Source: Histomonas meleagridis
Taxonomy: Eukaryota > Parabasalia > Tritrichomonadida > Dientamoebidae
Assembly: GCA_020186115.1 (NCBI GenBank)
Contig: WSYJ01000086.1
Span: 496,001-560,000 of the forward strand
Length of the DNA stretch: 64,000 nt
Direction of reading: 5' to 3'
Each line of letters opens with the position of its first letter. Position 1 is the stretch's first letter. Positions 1-8,726 of the stretch are shown one piece after another. The translations under genes and the position numbers were made by a program. The notes beneath the pieces are model-generated. The model searched no databases. It had not been told where the DNA came from and saw nothing but the letters and a program-made list of their open reading frames with translations.

Positions 1-422
1 CTAATGCAAAAGTCGATATTTGGCACTATTTGGAAAGAAAGAATAAATTTATCTCGTGCTAATCATGATATTATATTTAGTATTTTATTAATCATAGATG
101 CAACTATGTATGTATATTATATATCCACAATATCAAAATTGTAGGTTGATCGCTATGTACGATGGGTGGAAATCGCATTTCGAGTTTAATATATCGTGTT
201 AATGATGTTAACTGTGAATACGTTAAAAATACCTATGAAGGTTTCCGATAAAAATTGGTTCAAATTCTCCTATCGGAAAGTCCATTCAGAATCCAAAAAT
301 GTCAACCGTTCAAATCCATAAATGAGGCTCAGAATTTTGTGGGCTTTAAAATTTTAACCTAAATTTTAACATAATTCTGAGGGCCCGGCGAATCGTCCAA
401 TTCAATTTTGTATCGTTTTATG
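1..422. other. AT-rich upstream region
   Basis: No supported gene. A plus-strand frame is open from the window edge to a TAG near position 141 (about 46 codons), which could be the end of a gene lying to the left, but it has no recognisable motif. The last 40 bases before the next gene contain a GC-richer patch (GGGCCCGGCG near 381) and a TATCGTTTT Myb-like sequence. Confidence 0.3.
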
Positions 423-428
423 TCACTT
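423..428 (+). promoter_or_regulatory. Initiator-like element TCACTT
   Basis: TCACTT matches the trichomonad initiator consensus TCAYTW. Its predicted +1 A at 425 lies exactly 10 nt before the ATG at 435, a typical short parabasalid 5' leader. It favours the 435 start over the in-frame ATG at 420, which would lie upstream of the transcript start. Confidence 0.5.
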
Positions 429-434
429 TGTCAC

Positions 435-1166
435 ATGAAGGTTCTAATTTTAATCGCTCATCAAGACCCTAATAACCATGCAACAGCTTACAGACTTGCT
501 AACGCTGCTAAGGAATCTCTCCTTGAGGATGGCAATGAGGTTAAAGTTGTTGATTTAAAGTCTGAAGGATTTCTTAAAACAATTTCCATTAACGATTATG
601 TTCACCCTGTTTTTGAAGGTGACGATTTCTTACCACAAGCTAGCCAAGCATTAGAAAACAATTTAGTTGAAGAAATCACAAAGCAACAAGAACTTCTTAA
701 GTGGGCTACACATGTCATTGTAGTTGGTCCAATGTACTACTTCCGTTTCCCAGCATGCTTCTATGCATATATTGAACGTGTTTTCACATTCGGCTTTGCA
801 TATGATAAAACACATAATATGGAATCAGGTCTTCTTAGTGGCAAGAAAATCATGTGCATCATCACCACTGGTGCTGGTAAATTGTTATTTGAAAAGGTTG
901 CTCCTATTGATAGCGTTCTATTTGCAACTACTTTTGGATTTAGATTTAGTGGTATGCAACCAGTTCGCTCTCTTTGCTATTATTCTGCTCGCCAACCACA
1001 AACAAGAGCTAATGAAGCCGAATATTTAGCTAATTTCAAGAAAGGAATCAAAAAGCTTGACAAAATCCCACCAATTCCAACTCACAAAGATGTTGAAGGA
1101 AAAACTGATGCTGAAGTTCTTGCTTCAACACCAGATTTCACGTTAGAGGATATGCTAAACCTTTAA
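435..1166 (+). CDS. NAD(P)H-quinone oxidoreductase-like flavodoxin-fold protein
   Basis: A 243-residue protein of the flavodoxin-like NAD(P)H dehydrogenase (quinone)/FMN-dependent azoreductase group (Pfam Flavodoxin_2 type). These soluble flavoproteins pass two electrons from NAD(P)H to quinones, azo compounds or nitro compounds. The N-terminus MKVLILIAHQ with DPNNHATAYR is the first strand plus the phosphate-binding loop. The middle holds the family pattern WATHVIVVGPMYYFRFPACF, the wall that covers the flavin. The ITTGAG segment (about residue 136) is the second flavin-contacting loop. Length is normal for the family. The frame is open upstream to a TTG at 408, but ATG 435 fits both the family N-terminus and an initiator 10 nt upstream. 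Function is inferred from fold; the true substrate is unknown. Confidence 0.85.
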   Translation: MKVLILIAHQDPNNHATAYRLANAAKESLLEDGNEVKVVDLKSEGFLKTISINDYVHPVFEGDDFLPQASQALENNLVEEITKQQELLKWATHVIVVGPMYYFRFPACFYAYIERVFTFGFAYDKTHNMESGLLSGKKIMCIITTGAGKLLFEKVAPIDSVLFATTFGFRFSGMQPVRSLCYYSARQPQTRANEAEYLANFKKGIKKLDKIPPIPTHKDVEGKTDAEVLASTPDFTLEDMLNL

Positions 1167-1617
1167 TCAGCTGAAACTTTTTTAGGTATTTTTGATCGTT
1201 GTTAATTCAATTTTGAATTAATTTTTAACTGTTTAATAAAATTCTTATTTCACATCATGTTCAACAAATCAATTTACTAATCAAATAATACTTTGTGTTT
1301 ATGATAGATTGAAATAGTTCATTTAAAAACTTCAAAAAAACTCTTCACAACAAGTTCACATAGGGGAAAAATCTTCATCGAAAAAACACCTCACAAAGAA
1401 ATTAATTCCATTCAAAATTGTGAGTAAAATTTGTTGTGTAAATATTTTCTTCAGAATAATTGAATGGATGGAACGAAAACCGAAATTGAATTCATTGTAC
1501 GATAGAACAAAAGAATGTGAAAAAATACTCTTTATTTCTTTTTATTGCTGTAATTCCATCATTTTCCTCAAGAGTAATACTTTTGTTGTGATGGAAAATA
1601 TATTTATCTACGCGTAG
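1167..1617. other. Intergenic, no supported gene
   Basis: AT-rich spacer between two genes whose 3' ends face each other. A 65-codon frame at 1420-1617 begins at GTG and resembles no protein, so it was left out. No RNA gene or repeat is seen. Confidence 0.4.
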
Positions 1618-2274
1618 TCATAAATTCATCTGTTTTTGAGGAAAATTTGGTATGTCAGCCGCACTGAAGGAAGATGAAGTTCTTACTAGAGCAAGCGGCT
1701 GTTTTGGTTGTTGGATGTTAAACTGAGACAGTGGAACAGATGGCTGAGATCTATTATGAAATAGTGGTTGGCCTGTTGGCTGATAAGGTTGTTGTGTATT
1801 CTTCACTCCTTCTGAAGAAATAACAGCTTCCAGCCACATTATACAATCACCAAGTCTTCCATTAGAAATAAAAGCGTCGTATTTTTTCTTCATTGCTCCA
1901 TTCCAATGATGGTACAAACTTGAATTAGATCTATTTGAGTTAGCGACCCTTTTGTAGGTCTGCCAAAATGACCATGGAATCTTTCCGTGGAATCCAAAGC
2001 CATAATATGTTGCAACTACCTTAAAGATAAGTAAGTCATCCCTTAATGTATAAGGTGCTGATCTATTTGGATCTCCGCTGTCTTCAGGTTCTTCAGGCTC
2101 TTCGTTTTCCTCAACAATTGGGTTCATTGTTGGTTGACAATTATTTACTGGGAAACTTGTTGATTCAAGAGGTGGGAGTTGGGTAGCTGGTGATACTCCA
2201 GCATGATTTCCATTGAAAAACATATCGATTGGAGGTAGTTGAACCTTTTTGTTGAGCATTGATTTTACATCCAT
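1618..2274 (-). CDS. Myb/Rap1-like DNA-binding domain protein
   Basis: A 218-residue protein with a low-complexity N-terminus rich in Pro, Gln and Asn, an acidic stretch (EENEEPEEPEDSGD, about residues 55-70), a compact globular region at about residues 72-152, and a Gln/Pro-rich tail. The globular part begins APYTLRDDLLIF and contains PWSFWQTYKRVA and YHHWNGAMKKKY. This is the tryptophan spacing of SANT/Myb helices, closest in layout to the Rap1/TRF-type Myb domain (x-YT-x-x-D ... PW ... S-x-x-x-x-H/R-W). I infer a nuclear DNA-binding or chromatin role. Trichomonads have large families of Myb-like factors that bind AACG-type promoter sites, and such sites are frequent in this window. The family is called from pattern only. 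Confidence 0.55.
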   Translation of the reverse strand: MDVKSMLNKKVQLPPIDMFFNGNHAGVSPATQLPPLESTSFPVNNCQPTMNPIVEENEEPEEPEDSGDPNRSAPYTLRDDLLIFKVVATYYGFGFHGKIPWSFWQTYKRVANSNRSNSSLYHHWNGAMKKKYDAFISNGRLGDCIMWLEAVISSEGVKNTQQPYQPTGQPLFHNRSQPSVPLSQFNIQQPKQPLALVRTSSSFSAADIPNFPQKQMNL

Positions 2275-2373
2275 TACACTAATAACTTTTTCATTACATA
2301 ATTTGCCCTGAAAAACGAAAAGTTATTTGAATTGATAACCGTTTTTCTGACGGTTAACACGTTATGAATTCAT

Positions 2374-3657
2374 TCAATCAAAATTATTTACTTCATCTCC
2401 AACTGTTTCATGAACAGAACTAACTTCTTGAAATCCAGAATTATCAAGTGCTTTTTCTTGATAATTTCTATTTTTAGAATAAGGGATTTGAGGCCAATGA
2501 ATGTCGGCATAAAAAAGTGACAGTATCGTTTGGAAAGAATAATATGTAAAGAATTCAAGTGAATAATTCTCGTAATGGTTCAAGACAATGTCTATCCAAC
2601 TAGTAAAGCACATCAATACAAGGAAGAAAGAGGAGATACCATAGGCTAGGAATAAGATGGTTCCATCTTTTCCTTGTATCATGAAATCGATAATATTATA
2701 AACAATTAGAGAACAAATACAAACTTTCCCAATGATAGTAACAGTGCTAAAGTATATAGAAACTATAACATTACCTTCAAAGAACATTCCAAGTAATCTC
2801 GTATCTTTGGTGACTTCGGAAAAACCACTTCCAATAACTATAAGAATGGAGAGAAGCAAACAAAGCAAAACGTGTTTACCAGAATTAGCAATATATAAGA
2901 AGAGATACATGCATACAAGAATATATGTATGAAATATACCTTTCATAGCTAACGAAAACACATAAGCGTAAATGTTATCGTAAAGTCTGTCATTAAAACT
3001 AAGAGGGAAATTGGACAAGAAAGATATTAATAATCCAAATAAAGATAATAATTGTTCCGTACGAACTTTTTTGTGAGTAAAAAAGATAAGCGAAGGTAAG
3101 TACACAACAAAGCACGCAAGAGAAATAAAGGAAAGTATGTATCGAATGCGAATTGTGATTTCTCCAAATTCTGGATTTCCTGTAATATATAAAATACGAA
3201 CAGAATGGATGTTGTTTTCTTTGTTTTCTATGTGGATTTGTGATGTAAGTAAATCATAAGAAAAAAATCCAGATAAGAATAATCTTACTGTATCATTTGA
3301 AGCAAAATATTGAAGTGGAATAATAGAGCTCTTGACTGGATGAAACCACTGACAACAAAATTCGGTATTTATGGGTAAAATATCGAGATTATCATTCATG
3401 AAAGTCAACAAAATAATTGAAAAAAGATTTGTATAGTTCGTACCAGGGAATGAAGCAAGAACATAAGATCTATTTCCTTCTTTTGTTTGCAATCCCTTGT
3501 ATTCGATCTGAATTTCACTATCTTTTTCATTAATGATTGCATAAATAATGCTAATTAAAAATGAGAAGAAAAAAACAAACCAAGATAATTTTGTTGAAGC
3601 TGAAGAACGAATTTGGAATTTGAAAACTGATAATCCGAGAGGTAAAACCTTAGTCAT
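2374..3657 (-). CDS. Polytopic membrane protein, Wntless/TMEM181-like (GOST-type) topology
   Basis: A 427-residue membrane protein. One transmembrane helix near the N-terminus (about residues 24-42, LSWFVFFFSFLISIIYAII) is followed by a roughly 120-residue lumenal region with several N-glycosylation sequons. Seven closely spaced hydrophobic helices run from about residue 170 to 385, and a short cytosolic tail rich in acidic and polar residues ends the protein. A single helix, a beta-type lumenal domain and a seven-helix bundle is the layout of Wntless, TMEM181 and GOLD-domain seven-pass proteins, which move through the Golgi and escort cargo. The match rests on topology; no diagnostic motif was recognised. 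It could equally be a parabasalid-specific multi-pass family. Confidence 0.45.
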   Translation of the reverse strand: MTKVLPLGLSVFKFQIRSSASTKLSWFVFFFSFLISIIYAIINEKDSEIQIEYKGLQTKEGNRSYVLASFPGTNYTNLFSIILLTFMNDNLDILPINTEFCCQWFHPVKSSIIPLQYFASNDTVRLFLSGFFSYDLLTSQIHIENKENNIHSVRILYITGNPEFGEITIRIRYILSFISLACFVVYLPSLIFFTHKKVRTEQLLSLFGLLISFLSNFPLSFNDRLYDNIYAYVFSLAMKGIFHTYILVCMYLFLYIANSGKHVLLCLLLSILIVIGSGFSEVTKDTRLLGMFFEGNVIVSIYFSTVTIIGKVCICSLIVYNIIDFMIQGKDGTILFLAYGISSFFLVLMCFTSWIDIVLNHYENYSLEFFTYYSFQTILSLFYADIHWPQIPYSKNRNYQEKALDNSGFQEVSSVHETVGDEVNNFD

Positions 3658-3930
3658 AATCCCTTTTTTTCGAGTTTGCTATTTTTAAAAATATACTATA
3701 CAAAAAGTTATAAGCAAAATCTGTTCGCACAGAGAACGTTTAGAATCTAAAGTCATTTAATTCGATCAAATTATTCTTACAGGATAATTCTTCATATTGT
3801 GTTTTATCATGTCTGAAAAATAGATTTTTTTTAATGATTTATGAAACAGATTTTGTGGTAATTCATTTAATTTGTTGAATATGAATACCTTTTTTTTTGT
3901 TGATTGGTCTCCTAACTTTTTATATGCTGA
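3658..3930. other. Intergenic, no gene seen
   Basis: AT-rich sequence upstream of the polytopic membrane protein. No TCACT initiator, RNA gene or repeat was found in it. Confidence 0.35.
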
Positions 3931-4168
3931 AATTCTTAAATAAAAATGTTACAATTGTAACATGGACAAAAGTCTTGAATATATAAAACAAATCATCTCT
4001 GGATATAAAAAAGATGGATTAGGAAAAGATCCAATCGTTGTAATTTCCATTGCTGTAGCTGCTTCTATAATCGGAGTAATTATCGGAATTATATGTTTTG
4101 TCAAAGCAAAAAAGAAAAAGAATGAACAGGACACTACAACTGTGATTTCGCAAGGATTAATCACCTAA
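3931..4168 (+). pseudogene. 3' remnant of a surface-protein gene (membrane anchor)
   Basis: Two overlapping frames together look like the end of a type I membrane protein. Frame one, from 3931, reads FLNKNVTIVTWTKVL and then stops. The next frame, from ATG 3962, gives 68 residues with a transmembrane helix (VVISIAVAASIIGVIIGIICFV) and a basic tail (KAKKKKNEQ). A stretch of about 44 bases here (from about 3934) is repeated exactly near 31792, where it ends a decayed gene in the same frame as frame one. I infer that both are relics of one multicopy family and that the 68-residue frame is the shifted anchor region rather than an independent gene. Alternatively it is a small single-pass protein. 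Confidence 0.45.
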
Positions 4169-4321
4169 AGAATAAGTAAATAATTTATGAAAATTTTATT
4201 TACTCAGAGAGAAATTTATGAATAAAATATTATATTTGAAATATATAAAATAATCCTTTTCAAGAACTATTATTCTTAATGAAAAAATTAAGTTCTTCTT
4301 ATTATTTCATCTTTATATAAG

Positions 4322-4426
4322 TTATTTAAATGATACTTTATACGAATTATTTATTTCAAGTTTCTTTTTAATTAAACCAACTATTTTTTTACGACCTTTA
4401 TAAGATGCGTACATAAGTGCTGTATT
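4322..4426 (-). CDS. Last ankyrin segment of the DUF3447 gene at 5005-6213
   Basis: In frame this segment reads TALMYASYKGRKKIVGLI, then a basic tail, and stops at TAA 4322-4324. It is an ankyrin helix pair followed by a natural C-terminus. It has no start codon and is separated from the upstream module by a spacer, so it makes sense only as the last coding block of the split gene to its right. The alternative is the end of a decayed array. Confidence 0.5.
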   Translation of the reverse strand, partial: NTALMYASYKGRKKIVGLIKKKLEINNSYKVSFK

Positions 4427-5004
4427 AAATAATTTAAATAATTTCCAAATATTATTTTGAAATATAAAATTATTAAAATAAATATTAAATAAAACAAATA
4501 AATATCTTTAGCATTAATATCAATTCCTTCTTGTTCAAGAAGTAATTTAACGATTTCTGTATGACCATTTTCAGATGCTTTCATAAGTGCTGTTCTAAAT
4601 AATTTAAATAATTTCCAAATATTATTTTGAAATATAAAATTATTAAAATAAATACTAAATAAAACAAATAAATATTTTTAGCATTAATATCAATTCCTTT
4701 TTGTTCAAGAAGTAATTTAACAATTTCTGTATGACCATTCCAAGATGCAAACATAAGTGCTGTTTTAAATAATTTAAATAATTTCCAAATACTATTTCGA
4801 AATAAAGAATTATTAAAATAAATATTAAATAAAGCAAATAAATATCTTTAGCATTAACATCAATTCTTTCTTGTTCAAGAAGTAATTTAACTATTTCTGT
4901 ATGACCATTTTCAGATTCTAAAATAAGTGCTCTAAATATTTTAAATAATTTCCAAATATTATTTTGATATATAAAATCATTTTAATAAAATTCATACAAA
5001 TTTT
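4424..5004 (-). repeat. Three interrupted ankyrin modules with 83-nt spacers
   Basis: Reading leftward on the minus strand there are three ankyrin modules of the form (T)AL...ENGHTEIVKLLLEQ-(E/K)-GIDINAK, each followed by a stop-containing spacer, then the terminal segment. From the Lys codon of INAK to the next Thr codon of TAL, all three measurable spacers (4424-4506, 4594-4676, 4764-4846) are exactly 83 nt, which is not a multiple of three. The ankyrin codons would therefore leave frame at each junction unless the spacer is removed. The spacers are similar to each other (TTTAATATTTATTTTAATAA core). Two of the three start with GT and one with GC at the same place, but their 3' ends are not uniformly AG. 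I could not fix a consistent splice pair. Confidence 0.6.
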
Positions 5005-6213
5005 TCAAACATTTTGTTTTAAGTCAATATATTTATGTTTAATAAGGTAATTAAACAGTTCTTTATTACCAGAATAACTTGAAATCTCTGAAAATTTTAT
5101 TGGTTTTGATATTTTATCTTGAAAATATTGGAAAATAAATAAATTCCCATTATCAATTGATGCAATAAGAATCAATTTATCAGCTTGCATGCCTTCTTTT
5201 TCTAAAAATGAAAGAATATTATAATTGTTATTCAAAATACATTTCTTCCCTAAAAATTCTAAATCATGAATATTCTTATGATTTTCATTCAAATAATGAA
5301 AAATATCATTTCGGTGAAACATAATTGCTGTTTCATATGCTTTATCAAATGATGAATGATTTTGTTCACGTAAATGAATGATTTCTTCATTCCCACTTGC
5401 AACTGCATATCTACCTGTGTTATTTATTTTAGCATTATTTATAAGTAAATACTTAAAACATTTAACTGATCCAAAAAATGCTGCATAATCAATTAATGTA
5501 ACATTATCTTCATTAATAAATGAACATCTTTCATAAAGTGATGGTTCAATTGTTTGATTAAAATCGAAATTTGATTGTGATGACATTTCTTGAAGTTTAT
5601 CTATTTCATCATTTCGAATTATTTTTGAAATTACATTTGGATTAACACCTTCTTTAACATATTGCTTATGAAGTTCAAAATTATTCTTTGAAAGAGCTTT
5701 GTAATTATCTAAAGTTGATTGTAGAAACTTAGATTTTATATTTTTAATTTCTTTTTTTCTTTTATAATTAATAAATAATAATGAGTTTATACTTCTGATC
5801 TTTTTGTCTTCAATTATTTTATTTTCTATTAATCTTTCGAGAATATAATTCGATTCTTGTGTATTCAATTTAAAAAGAAATTCTGTAAAAATATTAATGA
5901 TATTATCTTCTTTCATTTCATTATTTATACCTTTATTTTTCTTATATAATTCTTCTTCTTTTATTTTAAATAATTTTATATATTCAAAAATTAATTGAAC
6001 ATTTTGATTTTCCATCACAAAATATGAATAAAGTAATTGACAAATTATAAGTTTAAATGAATATGGATATTGCTGAATTATAAAATATAATGTTGACTCA
6101 ACTGTTTCTAAAATATTGTTTTCATTCATATTAAAGATATCATCTTCTATTTGTTGCAATATTCCTATAAAATCTGTATTTTTTTCTTTGATTTGAGCTT
6201 GATTATTTCCCAT
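5005..6213 (-). CDS. DUF3447/ankyrin-repeat protein, N-terminal coding block
   Basis: A 402-residue block starting at ATG. Residues about 1-180 are helical, Lys/Asn/Ile-rich and include ELHKQYVKEG and SKIIRNDEIDKLQ. Residues about 200-300 carry the DUF3447 core (FNQTIEPSLYERCSFI, LIDYAAFFGSVKCFKYLLI, YAVASGNEEIIHLREQNHSS, IMFHRNDIFHYL), a degenerate ankyrin fold expanded in trichomonads. The last 60 residues are further ankyrin-like repeats ending SGNKELFNYLIKHKYIDL. The frame stops at 5005, but ankyrin modules continue leftward behind spacers, so the product may be longer. A paralogue with the same plan lies at 60346-61797 and a dead copy near 47350. Function is unknown; ankyrin proteins usually mediate protein contacts. 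Confidence 0.8.
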   Translation of the reverse strand: MGNNQAQIKEKNTDFIGILQQIEDDIFNMNENNILETVESTLYFIIQQYPYSFKLIICQLLYSYFVMENQNVQLIFEYIKLFKIKEEELYKKNKGINNEMKEDNIINIFTEFLFKLNTQESNYILERLIENKIIEDKKIRSINSLLFINYKRKKEIKNIKSKFLQSTLDNYKALSKNNFELHKQYVKEGVNPNVISKIIRNDEIDKLQEMSSQSNFDFNQTIEPSLYERCSFINEDNVTLIDYAAFFGSVKCFKYLLINNAKINNTGRYAVASGNEEIIHLREQNHSSFDKAYETAIMFHRNDIFHYLNENHKNIHDLEFLGKKCILNNNYNILSFLEKEGMQADKLILIASIDNGNLFIFQYFQDKISKPIKFSEISSYSGNKELFNYLIKHKYIDLKQNV

Positions 6214-6929
6214 TAATACTTTTTAATTGCAAGTAATGTTTTTGAATATGAGGTAGCCCCAAAATACCGATAGAGTGATCGTGAAAAAGGTGTATCCGAT
6301 AAATTCACACAATCAACAAGGAAATCTTTTCGAGTTTTATGTTTATCGATTTTTCCATTTTCCTTCAATCTCTTTGTTGTTTCAAAAATGTGTTATGAAA
6401 ACGTTGAGTACCCAAAAACCGTCGCAAAACGATAGGGTACCCTATCTGCACTCGTGTTATGGATTCAATGATAGAGTATGCATAAAAAAGTGGGTACCCA
6501 GTACTTATTTTCGACAACTATATTCCGAATCTTTATCTCTTTCAAATTTTAATAGATTTGATAAATGTTTTCCTTATAATTTTCTATAGGCTCTTTATAT
6601 GAACACAAAAGAAAGTAATAATAAAATAAAGTATTCAAATAATTGAAATATATGAATATAAAAAAATCCATAAATTTATGCGTGTAGGGATGTATCACAT
6701 TTTCAACTTTAATACATGTATTCATAAAATTATTTGAAAGTGTCTTTGTGATGTTTTAAAGTTATCTCTTTGATTTTGGCTCTAAAACATCATTTCAAAT
6801 GTTTCAAAATTAATTTGAAAAACTACAATAAATCAACAAATTTTTTATAGGTTAACCGTAAGATTTTAAACTTTTGTGATAGCCGATGTATATTTGGTGA
6901 AGGCCTTGTAGTATACTACAAACTGAAAC
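6214..6929. other. Divergent intergenic region with GGGTACCC palindromes
   Basis: Lies between a leftward ankyrin gene and a rightward surface-protein gene. A 104-codon frame at 6275-6589 starts at GTG and looks non-coding. Notable content is a 16-bp perfect palindrome at 6431-6446 and a second TGGGTACCCA site near 6492. Confidence 0.45.
6431..6446. promoter_or_regulatory. 16-bp perfect palindrome GATAGGGTACCCTATC
   Basis: A perfect inverted repeat preceded by AAAAC, giving an AACGATA Myb-like half site. It sits between divergent genes. Its centre GGGTACCC resembles the CCCGGG-centred palindrome at 46648. A regulatory role is inferred. Confidence 0.35.
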
Positions 6930-8726
6930 ATGAAAATTCTTATTTTGTTACTATTTGCGATAGTAAGGAAACGTTTTAGAGACGATACAAAGCTTATTAC
7001 ACTATCTAGTATTCAAGAAGAAATGTTCCAAATACAAAACCACGAAAACAAGGAAGGAGTGACTTACAAATGTGATAAGGAAGTAACAATTAATGAAATT
7101 ATGAACAAAAAATTCAAAAGATTTCATAATAATTATAAAGTTTTGATAAACAAAATATTTTTAAATTTGATAAAAAACAATGAATATACAACAATAGTAC
7201 GTCAAGATTTTAATAACCAACAAAAATTTCGAAGAACATATTTTTCAAACATTTTGAAAAAAGATTTCGAAATTGATATATTTGACAAGAATAGCACATT
7301 TGAGGAAATCTTGCTCAAATATTATGAAGATATATCTTCTCTAAAAGGTGAATTTTCACATTTTTTGTTGATGCGAAACGATAACGAAGAAGGACCAAAT
7401 ATTTTGAATGTTTTACATTATTTAACTGTCATTTTTTCAATTATATTTTCGGTTATTTATATCAAATTTTATCAGAAAAATACGGTTTCAGTTCAGAAAA
7501 TATCAACGACCAAATATATATTGAAAGTAAAAGAAAAGAAAAAAATTGAAAATATTTTTGTTTTTGTTATGTTTTTTGCAAATTCATTGCAAATATTTAA
7601 CTATGATGATTCAACACTTTCAATCATGTATTCAAATGAATTTGAAGATATTAATAAATATCAAAACATAACAAAATTTATAATTATCAGTGAAAATATA
7701 TATTCAATTCCAAATAGTGCATTTTCAGAATGGCCTTCAGTTGTTTCAGTTAATTTTGGTAGCTCAGTCACAAATATTGGAATTAATGTGCTTTCGTCAT
7801 GTTTTAATTTAGAAACGATTATTTTTGGAGAAAATGTTACAACAATTAGTGGTTCATCATTTTCATTCTGTTCATTAATCAAAAACATTACAATTCCAAA
7901 TTCAGTTACATCAATTGGGAATTCAGCATTTGCATCGTGTTCTAATTTAACGATATTAACACTTGGAAATGGAATTAGAGAAATTGGAAATTCAGCATTT
8001 GGGAATTGTTATAATCTTCAATGCATTTATTATTATGGAGATAAAGAACCAAATATTGGCGAAAGTGCATTTTTTAATGTTTCAACAAGCGTTATCACAT
8101 ATCCAACATATGTAGACGATCATTTTGGAAGTTTGGGTGTTGTTAGCGAACCCACAGAAGGAATATGCGAACCACTTCCAACACATTCATTTAGTCAATC
8201 AAATACACTCACAAAATCAAATACATTTTCTAATTCAGATACATTTACTGTATCACTTCAAAGTGATATTTCATTATCATTTTCATATACATTAACAGTT
8301 ACATTATCAATTACGCATTCATTAACTGTTTATGAAACAAAAACGAAATCATTTTCATTATATATAAACAATTCGACATTTTCATATATTGAAACAGAAT
8401 TTATTTATTACAATTACACGATTGTTATTTATTCGACTTATTATAATTATTATTCCAATTTCTTTACAATGTTTTACACTTCCGATGAAAATTCTCCAAA
8501 AGGAATTACGACAAATGCTTTGATTGGAATTATTTGCGGATCATTTGCATTTGTTTTGGTCATTGTTGGAATTGTTATATTTTTAGTGAAAAGTAATAAC
8601 AAGAAAGAAAAATCGAATTCAAAGTTACAATTTAAGGACACGACAACATCAAGTACAAAGCAAATCGAAGAAGTAAATAGTTTAGTTGAAGATATTGCCA
8701 AAGAAGATGAAGACAATTGGCTATGA
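6930..8726 (+). CDS. BspA-like leucine-rich-repeat surface protein
   Basis: A 598-residue single-pass surface protein. Residues about 255-390 hold TpLRR/BspA repeats (ITIPNSVTSIGNSAFASCSN, GNGIREIGNSAFGNCYNL), used by trichomonads in adhesion-type surface proteins. A Ser/Thr-rich stalk follows (about 415-475), then a Tyr-rich part, one transmembrane helix (about 530-553, LIGIICGSFAFVLVIVGIVIFLV) and a 45-residue cytosolic tail ending EDEDNWL. The first 210 residues are unusual: a short hydrophobic start, a Lys/Asn-rich helical region and a second hydrophobic helix at about 160-180, unlike other family members. Methionine 214 (position 7569) begins MFFANSLQIFNYDDS, which looks like the normal family start just after a signal-type helix. 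The longer start may therefore be a fusion or simply unused upstream frame. Confidence 0.75.
   Translation: MKILILLLFAIVRKRFRDDTKLITLSSIQEEMFQIQNHENKEGVTYKCDKEVTINEIMNKKFKRFHNNYKVLINKIFLNLIKNNEYTTIVRQDFNNQQKFRRTYFSNILKKDFEIDIFDKNSTFEEILLKYYEDISSLKGEFSHFLLMRNDNEEGPNILNVLHYLTVIFSIIFSVIYIKFYQKNTVSVQKISTTKYILKVKEKKKIENIFVFVMFFANSLQIFNYDDSTLSIMYSNEFEDINKYQNITKFIIISENIYSIPNSAFSEWPSVVSVNFGSSVTNIGINVLSSCFNLETIIFGENVTTISGSSFSFCSLIKNITIPNSVTSIGNSAFASCSNLTILTLGNGIREIGNSAFGNCYNLQCIYYYGDKEPNIGESAFFNVSTSVITYPTYVDDHFGSLGVVSEPTEGICEPLPTHSFSQSNTLTKSNTFSNSDTFTVSLQSDISLSFSYTLTVTLSITHSLTVYETKTKSFSLYINNSTFSYIETEFIYYNYTIVIYSTYYNYYSNFFTMFYTSDENSPKGITTNALIGIICGSFAFVLVIVGIVIFLVKSNNKKEKSNSKLQFKDTTTSSTKQIEEVNSLVEDIAKEDEDNWL

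Noticed and set aside
1420-1617. 65-codon plus-strand frame
   Set aside because: GTG start, AT-driven composition, no family.
4424-5004. Simple GT-AG spliceosomal introns
   Set aside because: No GT/GC-AG pair gave an in-frame join at all junctions; two candidate 3' ends read AA. Left as an open hypothesis rather than annotated introns.
6275-6589. 104-codon plus-strand frame
   Set aside because: Starts at GTG, spans the palindromes, and has no protein-like features.
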